Source: Amia ocellicauda (taxonomy: Eukaryota; Chordata; Actinopteri; Amiiformes; Amiidae). Taken from it: a DNA stretch of 64,000 nucleotides. The notes under the pieces were generated by a model. That model was not told the origin of the DNA, searched no databases, and worked only from the letters and a program-made list of their open reading frames with translations. A program made the translations under genes and the position numbers. This document shows, piece by piece, positions 1 to 12,800 of the stretch. Position 1 is the first letter of the stretch. Every line of letters begins with the position of its first letter. Location of the stretch: assembly GCF_036373705.1 (NCBI RefSeq), contig NC_089856.1, positions 9,635,001 through 9,699,000 on the forward strand. Reading direction: 5' to 3'.

Positions 1-2139
1 AAGGGGATGGTTGCAGCAGGGGGTAGGGAGACTGGGCTGGGGAGAAAAGTGAGAGTGGGTGTATATGTGTGGGTGTGTGGGAGTAGAGGTGTGGGGAGTG
101 TGGGGGTATCCCAGTTGCAGCTCTGAAAGAACTCTTAATAACGAACCGGTGGAGTTGCTTATTGGAGAAATCAGCACTCAGATTTGGGTTAATTAGGGAT
201 TCAGCAACATTCCGCAATCCCAGCTCTCCCCTTTTCAGCTCCATGGTAATGGTATGCTAATGCATGCAAATGAGAAGGGTTGCCAACTGGCTTGAAAGCA
301 GTTAAATATTCATGAAAAGTGGAAACATGTTGTGGAGAGAGTGGAGGCTCTGTGTATGTGTGTGAGGTGCGAGGGTCAGGGGGTCAAGATTCAATTGTCT
401 GGATCTGTGCAAAATACTTCACTTTTTATTTTAGTTTTGCTAATTTTTGTATAGTGTATAGTGAAGAATTGGCAGGAGAGGCTGTTCAATACCTGGAGAC
501 CTAATTTTTGCGAATCTTTAATTTAGTGAATCTTGAGACAGTCACCATGGGCACCTCTATAACTGAGGTTGCAATGAAGTAAGGAGAACAGATACCTTTT
601 TCAACAGTCCCCAACCAAGGTCACCTTAAAGACGACCCTAGCAGGGTCACAATACCTCACTTTCGAAACAAATAGAAAAGCCTTTAACACTTGCATCCCC
701 TACCCAGGTTGACCCTACCCAGGATACAACACGGTTTCTAGCGGGTCGGGTATGTGCTTTCACACTGCTGTTTCACTAAAAAACTGAAGGAAATCCACAG
801 TGCATTTCGTCTTGCTATACCCGGGTCAAAGTTGTGAAATTAATACTGGGCCTTGCATAGAAGGGCATTCTGGGAGAACCTTGGAGTTCCTCGGGCCTTG
901 GGGTCTGCAGTAAAGTCTGGCCACACCTTGAGCCACAGAAGGGCAGTTCACTGTCACTCGCCAATCAGCTCTGCTCATTAACAATAAAAAAAAAAGCCCT
1001 GACACTTTCTGTCTGGAGGATCTGAAACCCTGCATTTAAAAAGAAACACATTGTATTATTCATGTTAGCATTATAATTACTGCAGTTAAATATGCTGTTC
1101 AGTCAGTTTAAAAATAGGGGGTCCTTTGTTGAGTGATGGCTCGAGTAAGGGTCCCCAGCCAGGAGAGTGACAGAACCCCTGTTGCTTTCAGTGCAGTGTG
1201 CAAGCCAATCATAATCACAGTCTGACTAATATTAGGCTAATTAATATATATGTATATTTTACTTGGCTAAGTTATAAATATGCATATGTCTCGCTTCATA
1301 CATATTAATTTCTAGGCTGGACTACAATCATTTCGAAACTGACGAATCTCAGTTGTGTTTGTTTGGCAAGTCATGTAGTTTTCCTTAATGCCCTAAAATG
1401 AGATTATCATATCTGGAGCATTGTGGTCTCATTGTAAGGGCAAACATAAATTATCTTACTAATTTGCTGTGTCTTGTCTTGTTTGCCAGGCTGGGGGAGA
1501 AATTATTAATGTCAAATATCCCACCCTTCCAATCATTTCTCTGAAATGATGCTGAGTGCTGTTTTCGCAAGTCATTCCCAAGCAATCCAAATATTTGAAT
1601 AATCGCCAATGCCCTTGATATTGAACCCATCTGTATCTGAAGCATATGATTAGTGTTATTATTTGAGTTGCAGTGCCAGTACAGCATGTGAGACATTTGT
1701 TTGTGGTGAGATCAATGATCAGCCCTAAGGTCTTGCTCTTTTCATGGGACGTACACAAAATGAAGAGCAAACATTGGATGCTGTTCCCTCTCACACTATT
1801 TCTCACAGAAGCCACTTATGCCCAATCGGTTCAGTTCCCCGTGAATATTAACCAGCCCCATTATAATTTGTCACAGAACGCTTCACATGCCCTTGGGTTC
1901 GGCCTGCTCCCTGTGCAAACCTTATCTGGCTTAAAACAGCACCTATCACTTTCCTTAACGAGCACCGCATTCCATTACAACAATAATTACTCTATGCTCA
2001 CATACCTCTATGTTAAGCCACCACAGCAGCACAATTCATCAAGCCACCTGATTAGTCCTTGAGAAACAGTGTTCTGTGGCACTTAACCAAATTTTTCCCT
2101 CCCACAAACCCTCTGTCTCTGGTAATAATTAAAAATCTC

Positions 2140-2171
<32 letters not shown>

Positions 2172-2639
2172 CTAGATCCACTACTACTGTTACTACTACT
2201 ACCATACTAATAAGTATTAATAATAATAATCATAATCATAAGTTATTATTGTTGTTCTTATTATCATCATCATTATACAGCTATTACTGCCATTCATCCT
2301 TTATGCATGTCAAATTACACATGCATACACACATACATATGTATAAATGTTGAATGTGCTTGGAGTCACCTTAAAGATGGAACCCAAATCAATACTAGTA
2401 CTGCTACCCCTTATATTAATAATAATAATTTATAAAACTGTGTGCTCATTTTTATTCTTAAACGCACTACCTCCCGAGTTCCTCGCAGCTTTAGAAATGC
2501 AATGGGAATGTGCTGCATCAATAAGATCCTCTCTCTTTAAGAGCAACACAGCTCCCCCTGCAGTCCGACGGCATCTGTTTTTTCCATGCAAGACTTGCCT
2601 TGCATAAATTATGTTCATGACGTAGTGCAAAAGGACAAT
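1..2639. other. Non-coding upstream region of POU6F1
   Basis: No supportable gene. At 254-271 an ATGCTAAT and a perfect ATGCAAAT octamer lie 2 bp apart. About 1200-2060 is AT-rich and full of TAAT/ATTA cores. About 690-850 and 850-1035 look repeat-derived (a CCCGGGTCAAA-type motif and a block resembling 10590-10760). At 2141-2168 there is a (TAA)n microsatellite. Confidence 0.5.
254..271 (+). promoter_or_regulatory. Octamer-type POU-binding motif pair
   Basis: ATGCTAAT at 254-261 and the perfect octamer ATGCAAAT at 264-271. The octamer is the classical POU-domain target. Occupancy or enhancer activity is inference; its position far upstream of a POU gene makes it a candidate enhancer part. 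Confidence 0.4.
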
Positions 2640-3500
2640 TTTATATGAATTTTTGCAGGAGTTTTCTGCGGAAAGCGGTCTTTTCCCAGAGTCCCAAAGT
2701 GTCCGGAGTGCAGCAGAGATCCAGGTGACCCGGGGACCGTCATTAAATATTAAGGAGAGGAGGTTCTGACTGGCGCCGACCCTCTTTATCAATGCAAATA
2801 CCCCTTTGTGTGCAGCCATGGTGCCTAGCTGCAAGCTGTGAGATGCATTTTTAATGATCCGTCTCCACAAACAGTGGCAAAGCTGTTCAAAAGGGCGAAA
2901 ACCACCCCAAAACTCTGACATTAGCGGTAAGTTGACCAAGGTAAGCGGTTTTAAAGGGCTCTGCCGATTGTAGGAAGGGAGCTCGGGGGGGGGAAGAAAA
3001 AATGGGAGTTTTTTTTTGTTTGGTTAATATGCAATGTTCTTAATTAGCATAATTTATATATTTATGATAAAGAGTGGAAAAAATATCAAATGCATGGCTT
3101 CGGGTTGCTGCTGCAGTCGAGTGTGAGTGAGTGTGTGTGTGGGGTTGGGGGACCCGAGGCGAGCGTGCAGCGGGATCATTATTATTGGATCAAAGAGTGC
3201 GGGGGGAGGCTGCGGGACAGGGTGAACCGCCTGCATCGGGGGGTCGCGGCGTGTGCTTTTGACACGTCGGGGTGTCGAGATACATATTGAGTGTGCGGCG
3301 CTGCGGTCTGCCTGTTGTAGACGGAAGCTGGGTAAAGTCTAGGCCCGCATTAGGCCGTTTAAAAGAGCAACACAAAGCAAACAACAACAACAAAACATGT
3401 CTCCAGCTCGAATGTTTATTCATTCGAGAATGTCTGGAACAGGAAGTGTGTTCGGTGCTCCGTTCGATTTCCACGGAGTGAGTTCGGTGCAATAACGGGC
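2640..3500 (+). promoter_or_regulatory. POU6F1: Candidate POU6F1 promoter / non-coding first exon zone
   Basis: Locally raised GC and CpG (CTGGCGCCGACC near 2770, and a CpG-rich stretch around 3150-3300) in an otherwise AT-rich region, an octamer ATGCAAAT at 2792-2799, and a good splice donor GCG|GTAAGTT with GT at 2927-2928. A transcript starting in this zone could splice to the acceptor at 5738-5739. No cDNA evidence is available and the exact start site cannot be read. Confidence 0.35.
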
Positions 3501-5739
3501 TTGAACTTCCTGCGTATTGTACTGGGCGATTTTAATGAAAAATGCCTGATAATATGTTTCTCCTACTTCTGGGGATGAATAATTCATGAAATCCTGTATT
3601 GTGTTTGTGTGCGTTATGTAACCTTATGCATATGGAAATAATCAAAACGCTCTGCAGTTTCTGCGCTCCATGCCAAGAAAATAAAAACCCATTCTGCTCG
3701 CTCGCATTGACTGTAATGGCTCTTTTGTATGTGTGTGTGTCGTGCTGTGTTTCTCTTGTTAACCTGGATTGCGTTCAATAATATGACTGGGTTTAAAATG
3801 TGTTGGTCACTTATCTGAGCTGTTCCTATTGCCTGATGAAAAGTGTTTATCTGGTGGGGGAAAGTTGTATTGTGTGTAACTGCACGGTTTTCTAAAATGG
3901 GCATATAGTTGTTTTGGGGGAACAATACATTTATTGATCTATGATGACGCTCTCCTATCTGTCTGGACTGTCCATGTCTGGGGTCTGTCCTGCTTGTAGC
4001 AATACTAAACTAAACCAATATATAATCAAAACCTTAGGTGGTATAGAGGGTGATTGATCACTACATTGGATTATCAAATATAAGGTTTCCAATTGAGTAA
4101 CAGGGCTGCTTAGAGATCAGAGGTGTCAGTATGTTTTGGGGGGTGTCTGCCTATTTATAGTAATGCCTTGGAGTCCCTGTTTCCACTGGATTTCCAATTT
4201 GTTGTTTATTTATCAAAATTATTATTATTATTATTATTATATGTATTTGAAGATGTTCACTTACAATGCTAATAAATGGCATCCTGGTATCTCAACTCCT
4301 TGTGGCCCTCTCCCTCAGTGTTACACCTTACATGTTTGATATGAATAGTAAGAATGAGACTTGTACTATATAATTAGTATACTGTAACATCATAAGTCAT
4401 AGGGAATTGCAAAATGTGTGAGTAAAATAGAATGAAGTCACTGAAACAAATACATGATGTGTAACAAACTTATGAGCTATTGACACATTATACATTGCAC
4501 CCTAATGCTTATTTATGTGGGACAGTATTACACCAGTGCAGTATTAGCCTGTATTGTGTGGTTCTGTAATACAAACGGTGAACTAGCCTATTAATTGGGT
4601 TTATTTATCCCTGGGGACTTGCAATCAACAGAGAACTGTTAAAATGGTACACTTCCAGGTTTGCAAAGCAGAGAGAGGAAGAGCAAGGCTGCAATTTGCA
4701 ATGGGGAGTTTGCAGGGCAGGTGATCGGAGTTAGGTTGTTAGGTTGATGTTAGGGTGATGGGGTGACTTAATGATTCTCCAGAGCAGTTTAGTTGGAGGG
4801 GTGCACTTGAGATCTTGGGAAATTATAACCCAGGTTCCAGGTCTCAGGGCCTTTTTTATATGTCTAAATTGAGCTAAGAGTGAGAAACGCAGTCAAATCC
4901 AGGCAGGCAGACTTAAATAAATAAATAAAACTGAAATAAACCGATTTGTTGTAGCCGTGCTGGGATTTTTCATTCTCGGCATAATCCCCGATGATAACAC
5001 ACAAAAGAAAAAAGGAAAGGAAAGAAATATATAATCTGCTTCGTCTGACCAGGGTCCTTGGCACTTTTTATTTTTTTTATTTTTTTATTCTCCGCCCTGC
5101 CCCCCCCACCAGACTAATCCTTAATTATGTATCTCCAGCAGCAGGGTCAATGAAGTAATTAAGGGGTCAAGTCAGTGAATAAAGTTACTGGTCTGGAGTG
5201 AAATCCTGCAACGGAATGGAAAGCAAGACTAGGCTATTTGTGGTAGATGTGGAGATGTCTCCCGGTCAAGGGGTCTTAAATGAATTTCTGTGAGGGCTGT
5301 GATCTTATGCCTTCTGGCTATTGTTCCAGCCAAGCACCCAGTTCCTTAAATGGTCTGCTTAGCTGATTACCTGGATGAATGTAATGCTCCTGTCCAGACG
5401 GCAAATTCTGTTATTAGCACAGTGCACCTCGAATCGAGAGAATAATGTCAAGAGAATAAATCAATGTGCTGTCTGTCTCAATTGAAATTCTGTTATTGGA
5501 TGATGCTGTAGCCAATCCAGGAACTGAATTTGTGACCCTTGACCTAAGCAAGGGTTTCTGTATCTGTACCAGTTCTATGAGTTTCATACCGTACCCACGA
5601 AGAAGGCAGTTACATTGGATTTTGAGTGATTCTCTGGTGGGCTGTTTGTATTTTGACAAGGCAGTGGAGATTGGGAGGTCTGGGGAGTGTCGCCGCCCGG
5701 CTGGATGTCATCAGTAACGCAGCCTGTTGTTTGTCCCAG

Positions 5740-5780
5740 TATGCAGGACCAGTGACAGTGTGGCGTGCCAGTGAGGGACC
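5740..5780 (+). other. POU6F1: Probable POU6F1 5'UTR segment of coding exon 1
   Basis: Starts after a consensus acceptor (TGTTTGTCCCAG, AG at 5738-5739). It contains a 4-codon upstream ORF starting at 5741. Inference from splice signals only. Confidence 0.4.
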
Positions 5781-5834
5781 ATGGACCCAGAGGAGATGAC
5801 CCCAAACAACGGACCCCTCACAGTCAACGAACAG
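5781..5834 (+). CDS. POU6F1: POU6F1 coding exon 1
   Basis: Residues 1-18, ending LTVNEQ. Donor CAG|GTACCG, phase 0. The exon probably begins as 5'UTR at 5740, after the acceptor TTTGTCCCAG. A tiny upstream ORF (ATG at 5741, four codons then TGA) precedes the main start. Confidence 0.88.
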
Positions 5835-6805
5835 GTACCGCAAGCCCCACCTCCACCTCACTCTCTCCCTCCTGACTTCACTTCACATCCCAGGCTATGG
5901 CTTTGCATCTTGTGCTTGTTGCATATCTACCTCTTTGTGCCCCCCCCTCTCTCTCTACATCCGCTTCCCCCTTCTTAGAGTTTTGTGTCCAGTTGCCGAC
6001 CCCCAATTACGTTAGATTTTCCCACTTAATGATAAACACACAGTATCTCTGTCCCCTAATTAATTGGAAAAGCTACATTTAATACTTGTATTTCATTTAT
6101 TTAATATTAAAAGGAGCAATCTGGGTACAGTACCTCGCTCAGTACCCCACCGGTGACAGGCCACACTTCTGCCCTATCTCCTGTTCTCTTCTCAATTCTG
6201 CCCAGTCCCCTGTCAATCTCTATTCAATATCTCTGTTCTTCTTTGTTAGAAAGTTACTAGTCAACCGCTTACCAGCAACTTTTTATTCTAGACCTTTTGT
6301 GGGGCTTTTCTAAATTAATCGGGTATAATCGTAAGTTGTACAACAGAATTAAAATAAGTACCCGTCCTTTCCAGGTAAACCAGGTAAACGTTAACTTGGA
6401 CTTATGCCATTGGTATGTCCAATTAGGTCCTTCAGATTTAATTTTGGGGAAAAAGAAAAACTGTAGACACTGACTCTGCAAGACCAGGGTTGCAGGTCAT
6501 GGCCTGTAATTGCACTTCCTGTTGAGCCCTCATTAACCACCAGTGTGCACAACATTATTCTGTGGCCGATTTAATTATACTTTTTTTTACCATCATGAAG
6601 AGAAAACCAGTCCTCTTGCTTTCATTTGATCCCCTCCCAATGTCGAACTCGATGTTAACCAACTCGGCTCCTGGCTGTGACCCCTAACTCTAGCAGGAGT
6701 GCGGGGAGTAGGCAGTGCTCAAACACCTGGATCAGGGTCCATAGGCAAGAAAGGAGTGGTGGCCGGAGCCAAATAGTGAGATGGTCACAAAGTCTTCTTC
6801 TTCTT

Positions 6806-6836
<31 letters not shown>

Positions 6837-9800
6837 TATATATATATATATTCTTCTTAAATATACAAAAAGGGGATCAATTTTAGTATATAGAAAATAT
6901 AAGCATCATATATCTTCTAGTATAGATTAAAAATAGATGTTTGTTCTATGTGGGAGGACTAATCATTCATCACAGTCTGTCATAAAGCCCAGAGAAGTTT
7001 CAGTGCAAATCTTGCATATTCACACGATCAACTTCTGGTTAGTGCTGTTCATTTTTCTCCAGAGCACAATATTTCTACCTATAATTGTGGCATTTGACAG
7101 AAAATGGTTTACATTTTGGTGTTCCCAGTGGCTTAATTGGTTAAAGTGCACGGTTGAGCTCTGTTGTCAGAGCCCATTGTGACCAGGATTCCCCAATGGG
7201 AATGACTACCGGGTTTGGGTGGACTACAGTCGGCCAGGGTTTCCGCAGGGTTCTCGTTGAGGGCTGCACCAGTCCTCCCTGCTGTTTGTGCTGCAGACTG
7301 GCAGGGCTTGGCAGTGCATGTTGCAATTGCTTTGCATGTGTGCAAGTGTGTGAGTATTGCTTTTGTGTGTGAGTTGCCTACATACCTCCCACATTAAGCG
7401 CAGGAGTTGCAGCAGGGGGGCTGAGACGATTTAACAATTGGTGTTTCCCAAAAGGGTGCAAAAATAATTGGCAAATCCCCATTTTTGTTTCTGGGATCCA
7501 ACATACCTAGATACAAGATTGCATGGAACTGAGTGAGCCAAATGTAAACACAGCTTCGGAGAATGGCCTGGACCTTGTATCGCTTGAGAACAAAAAGTTT
7601 GCCTTTTTGTTTTTTTTTGCTGTACGAGCTTCGTCAATTGTCTTTGTCTGTGCTGTAACGAAGGAGGCCCATTGTGAGGCACTTCTACCTGCAGTAATGC
7701 TATGCTTCTGTTGTTTGACTCACCCATTGTGGCATTTTTTTTTTTTCCCACTTCTGTTTTGTCATTGTTTTTTTTTTTTGTTTTTTTCCCTCTCCCCTTC
7801 ACCTCTCATCTCGAATGTTTGCTTGGCCTCTCCATTCTAGCAGCTGTTCAGTGTCTCACTGCAGGAGCTGTTTTTTTTCAGCCATTAGACTCCTGCTCTT
7901 TGAAATTCCCTGCCCCGGACACCCAGGTAGGCACCATCCTCTCCCTATTTCCCTTTCGCCAGCTAAGGAGCCTGTCTCTTTTGCTGTATCACCTTCTCAG
8001 TTTCTTCTGAATCTCTGTTCTGGGGTGGGATTAGACTGACCTGACTGATGAGCGTTTTTTACCCAGAATCCCTCATGTACAGTTTTATTCTGCTCCGGTG
8101 AAACAGATCTTAAGGAATAATTAACGTAATCAACACTTCAGCTTGCTTGCTAATTATAAACCATCTCCTAATCATGCTATGCAATTGGGTCCATTCTGTG
8201 TTAAGACGAAGCTTCGCTGTATTATAACCACAGCCACTCGTTTGTGGACCCTCATTATTTCGGGGATGTTTCATAATTAGCCAGTGGTAGATTCTCTAAT
8301 TAGGCTTTGAGATAAGTGTGATCGGTTTAGCTTGGCGTTTCCCAGGTCTGAAATGCTAGCTGGCTGGTTTGTTCTGCCGTACTTGTGACTTTTCACTAGG
8401 TTCATAGTAGAAGGTCTTTTGATTAAAAAAAAAAAAAAAAATGGTTTTAGTTCTCACTGTTTATCATTCAGTTAGTGCTTGTCAAGTGAGCCGCCACAGA
8501 TAAGCCTGGTGCAACTGATTGTAATTCCCGATATGTTCAAAACATTCGGTGATGTTAATGTCTAGCATATATTTTCAACATTTAAAATAAAGGTATGGAT
8601 TACAGCCTTAAATATATCCCATATATTTTAAATACTCCTAAACAGGGCCAGTTTTGGTGTATGAAAAATTAAGCATCATACACCTACCACATATTCAAAA
8701 CATATTTGTGCCATAAGGGACTGAACATGCATAGCAAAGACTCCTAATAAATCAAATAGAAGCAGCACTAAGAATGATCTCACCTCCACATGTTGTGTTA
8801 AGATTGTGTTTGTGTTCTGGAAATGTGTATCAATCTGCAACGATTGACTCTGCCACTACATATACAGGTCGAAAGCAATATACTAGCAAATATACAGATT
8901 TCAGTAGCTGTGGTGGTCGCTGTAGCTCCACTCATCCACTTTACATCATAAATGTCCCTAATTCATGAGTGGTACTGGCTTCTGTTTCATTTAACATATT
9001 AATTGTGGAAGCTGGGAAGGTCAAGGGCTGGAATGCAAAGTAAAAATTGAGGTGAACCGAGGAGACGATACAAAGCAAAGAAAATGAATCAAAGTCCAAA
9101 AGTCCAAAATGACACTGCTAATCTACTGTGGTAAACTTTCCTAATGTGGATTTAAAAGACATGATGACCAAAAAGGGGAAAAATACTCTTACAGTGTATT
9201 CACAGATCCCGTCTCCCCCCAGGTGATTGTCATGTCCGGTCATGAGACGATCCGAGTCCTGGAGGTGGAAGTTGACGCTTCTCTGCAGGGGGCGGGGGCT
9301 GATGGGAAAAGGCAGGGGGCGGAACACAGCCCTGCCCTGGAGTCCAGCGAGGGGGGGCCAGAGGAGGCCCCGGTCCAGCCAGGGGGTACTGGGACAGCAG
9401 GTGGGTCCTAAAAAACAGAATGGATAATAACAGTGTAATGACAAGTGCCCAGGCTGACTAACTATTCTGAAATCCAAGAAGTGCCTCCAGATGGCATTGA
9501 ACCTTCTCTCTCTCTCTCTCTCTCTCGGTCTCCTTCTTTCTGTCTTCCTCAGCCCCAGCCGACAGGGAAATCACCTTAAACTCTGCAACTCTGGGGGTCC
9601 AGACTGTGGCCCCAGCTGCTCCCTCGTGCATCGCTCTCTCCCAGGCCCACACCGCGGTACCCATCACCATGCAGGCCTGCCCTCAGGTGAGATGGACCCC
9701 GTGGACAGACGTACAGCCCCGACGCCAGTCTTGCCCTTTCACAGACAGCACTTAAGACTAGTACTGGGGCAGCAGTGCCATATGCCCTCTCCTCCACAGG

Positions 9801-12800
9801 GTCTTTCAATTTTTATCTTTGCAAAACGTCTTTCACCGTCTTCCTTCATTCTTTCTCTCTTAACCTCTCTGTGTGTCCATCTCTCTGCTAGCTGCTGTCT
9901 CAGGACGGGCTGACCACAGTGGTGACAGGCATGATGACCCAGGCGGGCGCGCTCTCCCAGCCGCTCCTGATCCCCTTCACCATGGCGGGGCAGGTGGGCG
10001 GACAGCCGGGCCTGGCGGTGCTGACCTTCCCGACGGCCACCGTGGCCACGCTGCCTGGGCTGACTGCTGCCTCTCCAGCCGGGGGCGTCCTCAAGCTGCC
10101 CTTCACTGGCCTTCAAGGTAAAAATGACCGAAAGGGTGAAAAGTGGCTAACTGTTATCCCTTGATGGAGGTGTTGTCTCAAGAAAGTGTGTTAATTGAGT
10201 TGGTTTGCATTCGCTTAATTAAAATCTATGTTGTTTACCAGCCTGGTGGAGGAGGCCTTGACTCGGTTTGGTGTGATTAGAAAAGATTCTATGGATTTAA
10301 ACTAAATGCTTGATCCATATAACCCCACATTTTGTGCAAACAAAACTGTCTTTGATTTAGATTGGTTCTAATTTATATGGGAAGATCTTAATTTTAGATT
10401 TTAAGATTTTAAGATAATGTGATTAATCTTATTTGTAAATTAACACTTCACTGATGGGTCTTACCTCCTTTTCAATGAGATCTGCCGGTTTTAAACAATT
10501 TAAAAGTAATGATAGTTGAAGAGCCCCTGAATACCAACGGACTGACATTACATCAGGGATATCCATGAGCGCAGTTTTTATTTATTAAGACCCTGTTCAC
10601 AGTTGAGATTTAGGCCGGCCCAGGCCAGGTGAAAACTAGTAAAACTTTTTGACCCAGCCTAAATTTTTTGAGGCAGCCTAAAGGCGACCTAAATGTGAAT
10701 ATTAATGCGCTGGGCCTTGGGCCGGGTGAAAAGCATCAGTGCATTACGTAATTCAGATCACGTTCAGGGTTCCAATAAGAGCTCAGGTGGAACAATAATC
10801 GGTAGACACAGGGAGTGCTCCAGGACCAGGCCTGGGATTTGGGAAGCCCCAGTATAGAGATAATTTGGAACAAACCTCTGAATCTCCTTCAGACTGGACT
10901 AGCTGAATTGTTTAGAGTCAGACCAGCAAGTCTGTGGAGAAATACCTCACTTCCTGCCAGGCACTGATAGAGGAAACTGAGCACTCTGGGTCTGTGACAA
11001 TATGTATTCTGTGTATACAATAATTGACAGCAAAAAACACTTTAAGTGAACATGTCTGTAAATATATGGTTAATAAATATACAGTGAGGGAAAAAAGTAT
11101 TTGATCCCCTGTTCAAGAAAGCACATGTACAGGCCCGTCTGAAGTTTGCCAATGAACATCTGAATGATTCAAAGGAGAACTGGGTGAAAGTGTTGTGGTC
11201 AGATGAGACCAAAATCGAGCTCTTTGGCATCAACTCAACTCGCCGTGTTTGGAGGAGGAGGAATGACCCCAAGAACACCATCCCCATCGTCAAACATGGA
11301 GGTGGAAACATTATGCTTTGGGGGTGTTTTTCTGCTAAGGGGACAGGACAACTGCACTGCATCAAAGGGACGATGGACGGGGCCATGTACTGTCAAATCT
11401 TGGGTGAGAACCTCCTTCCCTCTGCCAGGGCATTGAAAATGGGTCGTGGATGGGTATTCCAGCATGACAATGACCCAAAACACACAGCCAAGGCAACAAA
11501 GGAGTGGCTCAAGAAGAAGCACATTAAGGTCCTGGAGTGGCCTAGCCAGTCTCCAGACCTTAATCCCATAGAAAATCTGTGGAGGGAGCTGAAGGTTCGA
11601 GTTGCCAAACGTCAGCCTCGAAACCTTAATGACTTGGAGAGGATCTGCAAAGAGGAGTGGGACCAAATCCCTCCTGAGATGTGTGCAAACCTGGTGGCCA
11701 ACTACGTTTTAATTGTTCCCCATTGCCCTGTTCCTCAGCACTGGACCTGTCTGTCAGTTCTTTGACTGATGTAACTTAGTCATAAAGGCATTTCTTGAAT
11801 TGAATTGAATATTTGTAGGCCCTGGAGGTCCTGTCATAATGTATTTGGCAGCACAGACCAGCTTCTAATCTCTACAGGTCGATTTGGATCGATAAGTGAT
11901 TTTCCAGGACATGTACTTGCTCAAGGGACAATAGTGACACAGTATCTCTAGTCCCATTTTGCTGTAAAGCACAGACTATGCAGTTGCTTTTCCTGATCAG
12001 CCATGCGGCCTGCGTTTCTCTTCTTCCTCCCCCCAGCCGCCACCGTGTTGAACACAGTGCAGCCGCAGCTCCACGCAGCTGCGCAGACGATCCTGCAGCC
12101 CCAGATGGCCTCCCAGCAGCAGCAGCAGCCCCAGACGACGCAGCCAGGGATGCAGATCAACACCACCACCGCTGCCACCACTGTGCCCGCTTCCGTGGCA
12201 ACGCTGCAGACCGCGGGCATCTCCATCAACCCTGCCATTGTGAGCAATCCTTCTGTCTTTTTGACTCCCTGTTGTCCAATTCCTGCCTGTTTTATTTTAT
12301 TGCAGGAAAAAAATGAAATCGTTCCTTAACAATAAATATCATAAATAGATTGAGTCTCCTGCATTTGAGCTCGGTTGATGAAGTGTGTTGTGCTCTGGAG
12401 AGTGTGGCGCAGCTGGGGAGGGTTACAGTTGGCACTGGTGGGCTGACGGGATGTCCATGTGTTTCAGATCAGTGCTGCATCCCTGGGCGCCCAGCCACAG
12501 TTCATCAGCTCCCTCGCCACCACGCCCATCATCACCAGCGCCATCTCCGGCATGCAGGGCATCACCAGCCAGATCATCACCAACGCGCAGGGGCAGGTAG
12601 GGTACCCCTCTGTAATCGGCCCCTTCTGGAGGTTCACAACAGCACGCCACTTTAAACGTCTTTTCCACTAATTGGCTTTGGTGATAATGCCATGTTTTCA
12701 CTGTACTTCCCTACACTGCTATTAATTCTAGTCAACAATTTTAAGTGCAAAACCACCTTCAGTCATAATGTTGCATGGTGTTGTAAGGCACAGTGAAATC

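Larger units (their letters stand above)
5835..9222 (+). other. POU6F1: POU6F1 intron 1
   Basis: 3.4 kb intron with no coding potential. It holds the (CTT)n/(TA)n composite at 6793-6851, a SINE-like element at about 7118-7345, a T-rich tract at about 7730-7790 and an A17 run at 8425-8441. Confidence 0.85.
10118..12036 (+). other. POU6F1: POU6F1 intron 4 with transposon insertions
   Basis: 1.9 kb intron. About 10590-10760 has a repeat-like block rich in GGCC and AGGCGACC-type words. 11081-11766 is a truncated Tc1/mariner copy. No gene of the host is seen. Confidence 0.8.

Noticed and set aside
1673..2062. 129-codon + strand frame
   Set aside because: Low-complexity H/S/Y-rich translation in AT-rich non-coding DNA; no family similarity recognised.
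2430..2939. 169-codon minus-strand frame upstream of POU6F1
   Set aside because: No recognisable domain, no splice context; the region looks like promoter/5'UTR and the frame is plausibly chance.
9118..9477. 119-codon minus-strand frame over POU6F1 exon 2
   Set aside because: Overlaps a real + strand exon with correct splice sites; antisense shadow.
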